Positions 11,361-22,253 of a stretch of 64,000 bases of DNA are shown here, piece by piece. This DNA comes from Lantana camara. Taxonomy: Eukaryota > Streptophyta > Magnoliopsida > Lamiales > Verbenaceae. Position numbers and translations under genes: made by a program. The stretch is from contig CM074865.1 in the NCBI GenBank assembly GCA_037501455.1, positions 36,066,501 through 36,130,500 on the forward strand, given 5' to 3'. Under the pieces are notes generated by a model. It saw nothing but the letters and a program-made list of their open reading frames with translations, did not search any database and had not been told where the DNA came from. Each line of letters begins with the position of its first letter. Position 1 is the first letter of the stretch.

Positions 11361-13394
11361 TGTTGGAAAACACGAAAGAGTTGAGCAACGGAAGTTTAAA
11401 AATTTTCCATAAGTTTAATCGTTGTCTTGCAATTCTTGTACTGTAACGTTGGGAATAACAAGAAACTCACTTTAATTGAAGCTTTCTTCTGATGTCGCTA
11501 CCACTAAGGAACACCCTTCAAGCGGAAAGTCCCCCGAACGGTCCTTCGATTGAAACTCCAAACTAGAAGGCCTCCAAAGCGTATCCACACCAGTCCTAAA
11601 ACATGACCAAGCAAGTGAGAATGCTAGTTCTGTAGCTTGTGTTAATGGCCAGGATAATTTTTTCTTTGAAAACTTTTCTTTTAATTTTTCTCAAAAACTT
11701 AGCACCTCATGAGTGTTGGTCTAAAGAATAAGAGAAGCACCCACCCTTGTATTTATACCAGGGGGTTCAAAAACCCTAGGGTTCTCCTAACCCTAGTGGG
11801 CTTTGTTTTCTTGCTCACTAATTAACTAATTAATTATTTAATTTAATTGAAAAAATAAGTTCCCAACTTGTTCTCCAAGTCTTGCAAGAATAACCTTCTC
11901 CCTCCTACAATAGGAAGTTAGACTTTTCGACTTTCCCAAAGTTGAAAGTCAATATTCAATAAAAAAATTAATTCCCAATTAATTATTTATTAGGTAAAGT
12001 TTATTTGAGAATAGTCTTTACAATTAATTCAATAATTAATTAAAAGACTAAAATTAATTAATTCCAATTTAATTAATTAATTCTAGAAAAGAATTCACGT
12101 ATGAAGCAAACATATGTACAAAGCCATGCAGGAGCCACGTGTACACGACACGTGGCAGCCACACTGGATTGCATGACACGTGGCAGTCACGTGTCTTTGA
12201 CAAGTAGCAATGCCCACGTGTTTTGCTCCATTTCGATCAACTATTTTGATCCTTCGTTAATCATATTAACATCCTACCAAAACCCTCGTGTTCTGGCATT
12301 TGTGTGTGACCCTTTAGGTTCATTATTCGATTAGCAGTGACAGCAATTAATTAATTCCCTAATTAATTAATCACTTCACAGATCACACTACCGTAATCTA
12401 GCAATGGGTGTGTGACCCCTAGCCGAATAACGAAATGAATCGAAGAACCTTTCAGTCAATGACAATCAGTGAAATGCGATCCTCCTACAACTCCATCTCT
12501 CAATCAAGAACTAAGGCATGGGAATATTCTTAGAGCCTAAATATTCTTGATCTTTAAAGTTAAGTTCGTTTCATATCCATTTCGATCTCAATCCTAGAAA
12601 ATCCCATTTTCTAGATGTGTTGACCTTTTATCCACCTCGGCCAAGGGTTTAATGTTTAATGGACAATGAACAACTCAATCAGTAAGAGATCATTCTTGTT
12701 CTTAACAAGTGTAGGTCTTTTGTTGATTCTACTAATTCTACATATGCCACTTGTGTAATCCAAACATAGGCCGTAGTTCAGGTGTTAGTATGGTGACACC
12801 CTTTTGAGCCTATATCAAAGATTACAGGGTTAGCTCATATGAGACATTACAGAATCTCAGGTGTAAGGATTAATGAATCACGTCATTGACCTGTGAGATA
12901 TTTCCTAATCTGGAAGTTTCAGGAAACTTCCTTTCCCATTTAGGAATGTTCTCATGCGGGACATCTCAGTGATGAAGTTCTTGTAACAATCACCCTTATG
13001 TATTATGAACGCATCAATGTATGCACTTATCACTCCATGAAACTGAGTGATCCTTCAAAAGGACATAATCACACAAGCAAGTATCAAAAGAATCAAGGTC
13101 GACGCTCCCACTGTCTATCGGACTCATCGACCTGGAGAGGTTTCTAAGCCTCGCGTATGGAGTTAAGAACTTATTTCATGTGTCGTTCCCATAACGGTAA
13201 AGTTCTTAACGGCCTTATCGGATTAGGGGAGTTCAATACATGCAAAACACAGTCAACCCAAACACACATAAATAAGCATATAAAGAAGTGATTGCCTATG
13301 AACAAAATCATCTCGTTTATTATTCAAAGACTGTCTGTGATTTTACAAGGAAATAGTAAAGTAAACATCTTCTTTAAGGGCATTATTCCTAACA
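11361..13394 (-). repeat. C1 5' LTR
   Basis: Matches the C1 3' LTR along its whole length with several percent divergence. Its TATA hairpin has decayed (cttgtatttataccagg at about 11745). On the minus strand its inner end reads CCAACA followed directly by AGTGATAATG of pol, where the PBS should be. Confidence 0.93.
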
Positions 13395-13669
13395 TCATGA
13401 TCGAGTCTAAGTCATAAGTTTGTGTTTCTTTGTCTCGGGGTTTGGTTCGAGAGGTATCGGTTTTACCATTTAGCTTCTTCTTGTTCGTCAACGCTCGTCC
13501 GTGAGCACTTTTAGTATGAAGTGAGGTTTGCACTTTTGGTATGAAGTGAGGTTTAGGTTTGTTTCTTTTAGTTAATGCGACCTACGACATCGGGCCATCG
13601 GTCTCGGTCTGGACGTAGTCTCCATTATGATAGGATGAACCCGTAACCCGCCAGGAGGTTTGGTTGGGG
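13395..13669 (+). repeat. G1 5' LTR, segment 2
   Basis: Resumes at TCATGATCGAGTC and matches the 3' LTR at 32782 onward. It lacks about 385 bases that the 3' LTR has between CCTACGAC (about 32955) and ATCGGGCC (about 33340). It ends where V2 begins after GGTTTGGTTGGGG. Confidence 0.8.
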
Positions 13670-16600
13670 TATGACCCCCACTTTTTCGATCGTTCGAGCA
13701 GACGCCACGTGTCGATTTCCTTGTGTGCTTAATTGCTTAATTTACTTTTACTTGTTACTTATGTGCTTTTTAATATTTTAATTCTGTGATTATGTGTGTT
13801 GCATAACCCTATTTTCAACACTTTAAGCGTTTAGGAGCTTGTTTGTAATTTTCTCTTTTTAGGGGGGTTTTTCAGTCATTACTCGTTCGATCGAGGTTTT
13901 GACCCCTTGGACCCCTTCAACGCGTTCGAGGCATCGAGACGAGTCCGTAGACTCGAAGTTTACCCAATTCTGACGTCGTTAACCCTTCTTTCGACCATTC
14001 CGTGCGTTGAGGACCCGGGATAAAACACCCGGATCCTCGTTATTCATGCTAAGATGTTCAGACCAGCTTCCACGTTTTCTCTCTCCCTCACGCGATTTAC
14101 ACACACTCACACCTTAAAGACACACAAGCCCATAACTTGCTCGTTTCTCGACGGAATTCGACGTGTGAATAATGGAAATTGACCAACTCGACGAGCCCGA
14201 CACGATGGTACAAGAATCATAGCCTGAAAACCAGCGGTGGTGGAGGAATCGCGACTTGTAGGCGGCGGTTGTGGTACCGTGACTTTCAAGGCCGTCTCGC
14301 GGAGGTGTACGGTGGCGGGATTGGACAGATTTTGGGTGGGCTTGGGGTAGAATTGTCCGGCGTTTCCATTGTCGTTGGTGGCATCGCACGCGCAGGCGAG
14401 AGGTCCTCTAGCAGTGGCGAACTAGCCGTTCCGGTAAGTTTTTCAGACGACCCTTGATGCTACCCTACCGTGTTCGACGTCCTGAATCCAATTTCGGCCT
14501 CAGATCGGAGCGAATCGTGGCGGAAATGGTGGTTCCGGCTTGACAGCAGTCGCACAAAGAAATGGCAACGAAACGCACTGTTCCGATAGTCTTTTGGGAG
14601 CGGACCCTTCAAAAAAGTTGCTCATCTCAGTGAGGTCGAGCTTTTCACATTGGCCCCGACTCGAGAATGGGCCGTTGGAGGCGGACCGGTGGCTGACCGG
14701 CTGTGAACCGGCGGTCAATTTTCCAGCCACTTTTTCCAGCTTTTGGCTTGGGGCTTTCGAAGGTCTCATTACGGGCTTTCCAACGGTATGTTCGGATTTT
14801 GTTTTCTTTATACGGTTTGCGTTTAATTTTAGTTTTCGTTCTAGGGATTTAATTCGATTTTTTGCCAACGAAATCCGGTGTGTTTGATATTTTCTGAAAT
14901 TGTTCGAGGGCTTTTGTCGAGCAGGCTGAGGGGCACGTTTCTGTGCTTTCAGGGATTTTTTCGACCACCGGAGGTGGTGTTCCGGTGGCGGCCGGTGGCT
15001 GTTCGGTCGGCTGCGGGGCAGCATTCCGGTGACTTTCGGTCAGCGGGTTTCTTTCATCGTGGTGAGTCTAATGCCACTTTTCGTTTGTCAATCGAATGCC
15101 CCGTTGATTTGTTATAAATTTTTGAAGTTATTGCATTTTATTCGTTAATTGATTTTAATTGTGCAATTAGATCATGTATGTTTTTTTGATTGAAATTACG
15201 AGTTGTATGATATATGAAAATATGTTATGATATATACTAAGTTTGATTCTTGATTTATTGAATTTAATTGCCTCGTTTATGTCGCTCCTCGTATACGTTT
15301 CTTGCTTTTAAGGGGTGTTAGTGTAATTTTAGAAAATAAATTGATTATGAAACCTATGTAATAAATTATGATGAAAAGATATGTCGTATTTAATTTAAAT
15401 GAATTGCTTAAGTATGCTAATTGTTAGAATATTGTGAAATATGCCAATATGTATTTACATGTAAAATTCTTATGTAAATTGCATTTATCCTTTCGAGACT
15501 TGGTGCATGATAGAATTAAATTATAATGTCACGATTTATATTCCCTAATTGATGACATGAATTTTATAAAGTTATACATCTTCTAATGTATGAGATGAAT
15601 ATGATTTGATATGAATGACTTGATTGCATAGATATGGATTATATGTTGCATCATTTGTATTCGTGAGCATGGCCGTGCTTCTTTGTGGTTGTGATTTGAG
15701 TCTGAGTCTTGTGTTCTGTGTGTTCAGTCGATCAGGGTTTTTCCAGGGAGTGTCTGTCAACTGTTTGGGTTTTAGTGGGATTTCTTTGCTCAAGTTATCC
15801 GTTCTCGTCGGTGTAAGGTGAGGTTTTAGGATTTTTCTTTTACTTGAAGTGACCTAAAACCCTCTGTGCTTGTTTTCAAGCCTGCATGCGGTCATTCTAT
15901 TATATTTATATAATAGATAAGTGTTTATGATTTTATCATACGATTAAAGGTTTTCGAACTGTATATGTACGAGCATATGTAAGCTTGAAATGTTTTGCAA
16001 CGAGGCTATGCTCCAAACTGTGTGTCTTCATGCCAGCTACGGATTAGGATGACACGGAGAGGTACGTTTATAGCATATGCTAAGTTGCAAGGTATAGTAT
16101 GTCTGATCAGGTACATAAGTCTGTTATGATTTGATAAGTATGATATGTAGCGAGCTATGATCTGATATGCTCTGTTCCGATGTGTTGGGCTCCGAGACGT
16201 AGGTAAGGGAGACCTGAGACGACCATGGGGTCACCGGTTATGACACCTGTGCACGTTCTCATTTGAAGTACTCACGTACGACTCATGGAGGTTAAGGAGG
16301 CGTGGTGCTTTGAGCCCTCGGTGGATAGCCGGGGAAGGCACAGTGTGGGTTAGCTACCCTGTGTGTGTTTGTATCAGTATGAGTAGTGAGGGTTTGCTCC
16401 CCGGACTACATAGTGTTGGGGTTGGATTGTTTATGATATTTGTTTGTTTTCCGTTATGATACGTATGATAAGATATGGAAGTAAGGTGGGAGACCCGTAC
16501 TCGCCGGGTATATAAATATGATCTGTTATGTTGATTATGAAACGGGATAGGAGCTTTTTCTTTCGATATGATATGATTACGCTAAGTTCGTTAAGTTTCG

Positions 16601-16730
16601 AATAAGATAAGTTATGTATCAATTTGGTTTGAAACTAGTCTTTGGTATGCAAAACCCTACTCCCGGTTCATAGTCTTTCTTTTGATACGTGCTTTGCTCC
16701 TTATTATGTATAGTGTGTGTGAGTTTAGCC
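13670..16730 (+). repeat. V2: truncated LTR of the V family, left part
   Basis: Begins TATGACCCCC and aligns with V (from about 48000), for example CTTCAACGCGTTCG.GGCATCGA and CCAATTCTGACGTCGTTAACC. It also shares TGTGTGTTCAGTCG.TCAGG near 15717. No gag or pol is present. Its GC-rich segment (14150-15100) contains overlapping open frames on both strands that are not conserved in V. It ends at the C2 insertion. Confidence 0.8.
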
Positions 16731-17875
16731 TGTTAGGAATAGTGCCCTAGAAAGCCGATTGTATATCCGCTTTGTGCTTTTCCTTATTGTAATCACAGAC
16801 AATCTTTGAATAAAATAACGAATTGAGGCAACACTTCTTTATATGCTCTTGTTTGGTATGCGTTTACTTTAGCTGTGCATGTATGAGAACTCCCCTAATC
16901 CTGATGACTTTAGGACTCTACCATTTAGGTGAAATGGTTCATGAAACGAGCCCTATATCACATGAGTCATGATTAGTAAGATACTCCAAGCCGATGAGTC
17001 CTACAGACAGTGGGAGTGTCAACCTGACTCCTCTAAGGCTTGCTTGTGGGATCACGCCCTTAAGAAGGACCACCTTGTTTCATGGAGGTGCAAAGTGTAT
17101 AGTTGATACGTGCGTGATACATGAGGGTGATTACTTTAGTAAGTAAGTTCACTGAGGTGCCCCGTGTGAGAACATTCCTAAATGGGAAAGGAAGTTTCTA
17201 TTTCAGGAAATGGAAACTTCCAGATTAGGAAATATCTCACGAGTCATTGATGTGATTAATTGATCCTTAGACTTGAGGTTCCATGTTACTTTATGAGTTA
17301 ACTCTGTAGTCTTTGGTATAAGCTTTAAAGGGTGTCGCCTTAGACAACTGATTCAAGGCTTATGCTGGGGCTGCACAAGTGATTCATGAAAGTGAATGAG
17401 AATCAAGAAAGGACCTACACTTGCATATGCAAGGTGATCTCTTATTGTGTAAGTCATTCATATGCCATATGGAGTCCTTGGCTAAGGCAGTAGATCAAGA
17501 CATCAAGAAAAGGGTTTCTTGGATTGAGATCAAATGGATATGAAATGCACTTAGCTTTAAGACCAGATTATTAGGGTTCTGATTATTCCCTTGCCCTAGA
17601 TCTTGGTTGAGAGATAGTAAGTAGGAGGATTGTATCTCACATGAATCAATGACTTAAAGGTTCTGTCGAATCCGAACATTCCAATTCAGCTAGGGGTTAA
17701 ACACCTGTTGCTAGACTATGGTCGTTTAATCTGTGGACTGATTAATTAATTAGTGAATTAATTAATTAGGGTCACTGCTAATTGAATTGAGAACCTAGAG
17801 GGTCACACACAACAACTTGGTTACATGAGTTGAGGCTTGAAATTGATTAAACGAGTTAATCGGGCCAAGAGGGTT

Positions 17876-17946
17876 CCACACGTGTGAATTCACACGTGTG
17901 GCTCACGTGAGTGACACGTGTCACTGTGACACGTGTCACACACGTG
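17876..17946 (+). promoter_or_regulatory. Six-copy G-box array with a 26-bp perfect palindrome
   Basis: CACGTG occurs at 17879, 17893, 17904, 17915, 17930 and 17941. Positions 17876-17901 form a perfect 26-bp palindrome centred on GAATTC. Further palindromes follow, CTCACGTGAG and GTGACACGTGTCAC. An identical array lies in the 3' LTR (26081-26151). Such elements are known targets of ABA- and light-responsive bZIP/bHLH factors; the role here is inferred. Confidence 0.75.
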
Positions 17947-18287
17947 TGTATATATATATATATTATATATATTAAATAATTAATTAGTTAATTATTTAAT
18001 AGACTTTGGTTTAATTTTGAATTAAAAAGAAAGTCTAATTTTGGAGAAAATAATCTAGTTAATTAATTATGAATTAATTAATTAGATAAAATAAGTTATT
18101 TATTTTATAATAAATAAAGTATAAAATTATCCACAAATAGTTTGGATATTTTTAAGCTCTCTTAAAAGTTGACTAGAATTAGAATTCAAAGTCAAAGTTG
18201 GAAAATACTTGATGATCAAGTAATAGGAGAGAGAGGAACCAAATCCTTGTCCAAAAAGGACAAGGTTCGGCCGCCCCTCCCCTTTCC

Positions 18288-18313
18288 TATATATAGGGGA
18301 GCTCATGCTCCCC
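18288..18313 (+). promoter_or_regulatory. Putative C2 TATA box and adjoining hairpin
   Basis: TATATATA at 18288-18295 is followed directly by GGGGAGC-TCAT-GCTCCCC (18296-18313), a perfect 7-bp hairpin. Transcription would be expected to start about 25-35 bases after the TATA box, at or just past the hairpin. The 3' LTR copy is at 26493-26518. Confidence 0.65.
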
Positions 18314-18683
18314 TTTAGAGCTAATTGACAATTCTTGGTTCATGTGTTGAACACCTTCCTTTCTCCAAGATTAAATTAAACCCTAGGTTAAGCCTAAACA
18401 CTAACTAGAGAACTAGCATCCTTACTAGTTAGATTGTGATCAAGTTGGTGGACTTTCTCTAGAGACTTCAAGTTAGAAGTTTGAAGATTCGAGCTTTACC
18501 AAGGAGAGGGGATCAAGCCGCGAGAAGAGCGTTCTTGGGTGGCTTGAAACGCTTCAAGAAAGAACAAAAGAAAAGTAAGTTTTCTATCCCTACGAATTTG
18601 GTTACACGATTGCGAGTTCAAGGTCCTTTTGTTGGGAAAATTTTTTAAATTCCGCTGCTTTCTGATTCCTGTTTTCCAACAAG

Positions 18684-18695
18684 TGGTATCAGAGC
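18684..18695 (+). other. C2 primer-binding site
   Basis: TGGTATCAGAGC lies two bases after the LTR and is complementary to the 3' end of initiator tRNA-Met (minus-strand primer). Confidence 0.97.
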
Positions 18696-20995
18696 CACCT
18701 CGTTAATCGTGTTTCTGATTCGTCTCAATTATTCTGAATTTGGTAGAAATTCTTAGGCTTGATGCGATTGAGTATTTGTAATTGTTTTAGAAAGCCTGAA
18801 TTACGAAACTGTATTTTTTCCTGAAAGTTTCTGAAAATTGGTTTTATGAAATTTAATTTTTTGAAAAACAATTTTAGATTTGAAACTGTATAAACTGTTT
18901 TTGGATTTCTTGGATTGGTTTTGCTTTTGAACGAAAACACGAAACAAAAGCCCGGATCGCGATGAACACGCGAAACCCCGCGCGCGAAGGAGTCGCGCGC
19001 GCGGGCTTCGCGCGCCACCCTCCCGCAACCGTGCGGGAGGCCCTCCCGTCACCGTCCAGGCCTGGCCGGGACAGACCGGCCGGTAGCCCAGCACCTCCCG
19101 CACGCCTGTGCGGGAGCCTTCCGGGCGCGCCTAGGCGCGCCCGCCCAGGGCGGCCGAGACTGGCCGCCCACCCCGCCCGCATGCTTGCGGGAAAGCCGCG
19201 CGCAACAGCGCGCAGCGTGCGCGCGCAGCGCGCGCACTCGCGCGGCCTTGGCCGCGCGCTGTGCGCGTCTGTCGCGGGCGCGCGCGCGCTCCGCGTGCGT
19301 GCGGTCTTCTCCGCGTACGGGTCCCGTTTTCGCGATCCGGCCTTTTCGTGTTTCGTGCAATCCAGTCCCAATTTTTTATTTTAATTTTAAAAATTTTATT
19401 TGTGAATATTTATTTTTAATTTTAAATAAAACTTAAAATTGGGATTTTTGAGAAATTGAAGCGGTTTATATTTTGGGAAAATACATCTTTGATAAAATCA
19501 TTAATTTTCAGAAATTAATTGGAATTTTATTTGTTTTGGTAATTTGGGATTTATTGAAAACTTTTATAAATAAGATTCGCATCAAGTCGTGTTTTAAGCT
19601 ATTAGAGCTTAAAGCGAGAATTTTAATTTATTGGTTAAATTTAAATTCTTGCAAAAGCATGTTAGGTGATCATGGGTTTAGATCTATGTATGGTTTTAAT
19701 TTATGCACATGGATGGTTTAAATTGGGGTTGGAGCCCTATAGTTGCGTTTTTCAATTGAGGTTGGAGCCTCACTTATGTGCGTACTGTTATGTGATTTAT
19801 TATGTGGCTTTCCATATTACTGTTTTTGAGGCCGGGGTATGCCCCGTGTAATTGTCTAAGGCCAATATGAAGATTGAGCCTTATTACTTTATGTCTTTTT
19901 CTTTTTATTGTAATTTGAGAGTAGAGATAGGTGGTGAGGTTTTATTTTCATTTTGGAGACAATGCACCCATGGAGTAAGATGGACCACATTCAAGTAACA
20001 AGGAGGCCATAAGTGAAGACCCCTCAAAATGTTAGGGAGGGGAATCTCAATTGTTAAATGTAATAGAGATAGGGCTCGTATTTTGTTACCGCTTTCCCTT
20101 ATGTGATTTAAACTGTTTATGTGGCATGTATGTTAGAACTTGTGATTGTGGAGTGGCTCCCACATATCACGCATAAGATAGGTAGAACCCATGATCATTA
20201 CATGTTAGTATCATGCTAGGACATGTTATCTGTTTATGTGCTTGTTTGAAATGCATTTAAGTGTACTTGCATTAATCAAGACTAATAAAATTGGATAACA
20301 TATATGTTGGTGAGGTCGAACCGGACAACTCTCCGGTTGATTCGAAAATTCCCATTAAATATTAAGCTAATTTCGAACAAATAGGTGTTTAATTCGAGAT
20401 GCAAGTTTTGAATTAAATTCCTAGCATTCCATCAATAGGTTTTAAGTTTAGTAAGTAAAGCTAGTTATTGTCCGCGAGTCGTGGGATAGCTAGTGGAGCT
20501 TATTAGTTCTTAGTTACCTAATTAATCATTTTAAATGATCAATATTTCATGATCGATTTTAGCAAGGGCGATGTCCGCGAGTCGTGGGTCGTTCAAACTA
20601 AGTTTTGGTCATGATCTTATGATTGATGGGTCTAGCTTAACGCCTAAGTAGATATGGATGTCGCACGAGTCGTGGGTCCATATTGAAAGATAGGTGATGC
20701 AAAAACAATTACTAAGAGTTCTAAAGGTGTTAGAATTGGTAAGTTGTACCTACCTAGGGTTCTTACTTAGAATGTCCGCGAGTCGTGGGTTCGAGGTAAA
20801 ATGCCTAGGATCTTAGTACCCATTGGGAAACGTGTTCCTCTTAGATCTTTGGGAATTATAGATCTTTGAAAAACAGTGGGAGCTACAATAGATTAAAGAC
20901 CTTATCTTTTGTATATCGTTATAATTCAGCATGCTCACTAGTTCTCTGTTTCACCATTTAGGTCGTAGATTCTGTGATTCTCTACGTGTTTTGAA
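18696..20995 (+). other. C2 untranslated leader, 2.3 kb
   Basis: There is no convincing gene between PBS and gag. Three parts stand out: a GC-rich island at about 18955-19335 dominated by GCGC and CGCG words, an AT-rich middle, and a structured 3' part. The 3' part holds a hairpin at 20316-20345 (AACCGGA-CAACTC-TCCGGTT core) and four related hairpins at 20461-20799. Open frames of 100-165 codons on both strands of the GC island look like by-products of its composition. Confidence 0.8.
20461..20799 (+). ncRNA. Four-copy bipartite hairpin motif in C2 leader
   Basis: Hairpins at 20461-20493, 20566-20594, 20652-20683 and 20763-20799 share an apical CGCG-AGT-CGTG stem-loop (CACG-AGT-CGTG in the third). 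Each has an asymmetric internal loop TGTC/GG (TGTCG/GG in the third). Each sits on a different outer stem: CTAGTTAT/ATAGCTAG, GGGCGA/TCGTTC, ATATGGA/TCCATAT and TTACTTAGAA/TTCGAGGTAA. The outer stems pair although their sequences are unrelated, which argues for selection on RNA structure. The array lies about 200-540 nt upstream of the gag start, where packaging or dimerisation signals often lie. The role is inferred. Confidence 0.8.
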
Positions 20996-21166
20996 ATGGC
21001 AACCAAAAACCCTCTTGTATCGATCCTCGAGTCAAACAAGTTGACTGGTCCCAACTATTCTGATTGGCTGAGGAATCTAAAAATCATTTTAGATTCTGAG
21101 AAGAGAACTTATGTTCTCTTCGAAGGGGAGCCTAGTCCCCGAAGGGGAGGCTCCCACTCGGGCTGA
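20996..21166 (+). pseudogene. gag: C2 gag, N-terminal part, cut by a frameshift
   Basis: The natural start appears to be ATG at 20996. The product begins MATKNPLVSILESNKLTG and continues with YSDWLRNLKIIL, the typical N-terminus of copia gag (capsid precursor). After about 43 codons the frame enters an imperfect tandem duplication (CGAAGGGGAGCCTAGTCCC, 21121-21139, beside a similar 21140-21155). It then stops with TGA at 21164-21166. The duplicated unit is 19 bases long, which shifts the frame by one and exactly accounts for the jump to the next open frame. The native gag therefore spans 20996 to about 21840 in two frames. Confidence 0.9.
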
Positions 21167-22253
21167 GCGGGATGCGATTCAGAAGTGGAAGGATGATAAT
21201 CTCCAAGCCAGTTGTCTTATGTTGGCTAACATGTCTCCGGACTTGCAAAGACAACATGAGGCCATGGAATTTGCTTGGGAGATTTACGACCACTTAGAGC
21301 AACTTTACCGCCCTCATGAACGTGTTACAAGGTATAACACTTCAAAGGAATTATTCCACTTGAGAATGAGGGAAGGTTCAAGTGTCCATGAATATGGACT
21401 CAAGTTTCTTGCCCTTACTGAGAAACTTGCTTCCATGGACATGCCACTGAAAGATGAGCTTTCAGTGGATTTGTTGCTAGCTTCGCTCCCACCATCATTC
21501 AACCCATTTGTCCTTAACTTCAACATGAATCATGCTGGTGCTACTGTAGCTGAGCTGATTAGTCAGCTTGTGACTGCTGAAAGCACGATCAAGAAGGACA
21601 ATAAGGTTTTGATGGTGAATGCTCCATCTTCCTCTTCAGGGCCTTCTAAAGGTAAGGGCAAGAAAGCCCAAAAGAAGAAGAAGAAACCCCTTAGGCCCAC
21701 TGGTGGCATTTCGAAGGGGAAGGCCCAAAAGAAGAAGCGTGATCAGAAAGAGGATGTTTGCTTCCATTGTGGCAAAGCGGGACATTGGAGGAGAAACTGC
21801 CCAGAGTACAAGGCTACTCTAAAGAAAGGTATCTTTCTCGTTGAAGTAAATCTTTCTATTAATTCTAGTTCTTGGGTACTTGATACCGGTTGTGGGACTC
21901 ATATCTGTAATGATGTACAGATGCTAAGTGAAGTCCAACAACTCAAAGAAGGAGAATGTGTCTTGAAGATCGGCGATGGCTCAAACGTTGAAGCTCGAGC
22001 TTTAGGCACAATTAGATTAGATTTAGGTAGTTTTGAGTTAGTATTAAACAAAGTCCTTTATGTACCGAACATTATTCGTAATATAATTTCAGTTCCAATA
22101 TTAGATTGTGAAGGTTATGAAACTTATATTAAGAATGGTAAATACTTTATCAAACGGAACAACTCTTCCGTTCATATCGGTACTCTAAGTAATGGACTTT
22201 ACCTAACTCAAAAATATCAATATTATGAATATACAACGAGAAACAAAGCGTAA
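21111..22253 (+). pseudogene. gag-pol: C2 gag C-terminal part and protease
   Basis: This is the second coding block; the ATG at 21111 is incidental because the frame is entered by the upstream shift. It carries the capsid-like UBN2-type region (CLMLANMSPDLQRQHE, HLRMREGSSVHEYG, LLLASLPPSF). A lysine-rich stretch follows, then a zinc knuckle CFHCGKAGHWRRNC (residues 217-230, CX2CX4HX4C) that binds RNA. The retroviral-type aspartic protease has its active site WVLDTG, with catalytic Asp at residue 258, and an ILDCEGYETYI-type tail. It ends at a stop at 22251-22253, before the integrase, because of a second net +1 frame change between about 22200 and 22253. Protease would process the gag-pol polyprotein in the virus-like particle. 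Confidence 0.93.

Larger units (their letters stand above)
7720..13394 (-). mobile_element. Element C1: internally deleted Ty1/copia element
   Basis: Two LTRs of about 2.03 kb (7720-9754 and 11361-13394) flank only 1.6 kb of interior, which encodes RT and RNase H. PBS, gag, protease and integrase are missing. Target duplication is TTATG (7715-7719) against TCATG (13395-13399). The G1 3' LTR shows the empty site near 32780 as ggttcatgatcgag, so TCATG is original. The LTRs differ by roughly 21 of the first ~330 bases, so this insertion is much older than C2. Confidence 0.95.
16731..18681 (+). repeat. C2 5' LTR
   Basis: Starts TGTTAGGAATAG and ends TTTTCCAACA. It contains the G-box array (17876-17946), a TA-rich run, a TATA box (18288-18295) and a hairpin just after it. 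Confidence 0.97.

Noticed and set aside
14500..15024. 174-codon minus-strand frame as a host gene
   Set aside because: It lies within the V2 LTR, overlaps opposite-strand frames, has no recognisable domain, and the sibling V does not keep the same frame.
18725..19384. Overlapping open frames of 97-165 codons on both strands
   Set aside because: All lie in the GC-rich CGCG island of the C2 leader. They overlap in several frames at once and encode Arg/Ala/Pro-rich low-complexity products, as expected from composition alone.
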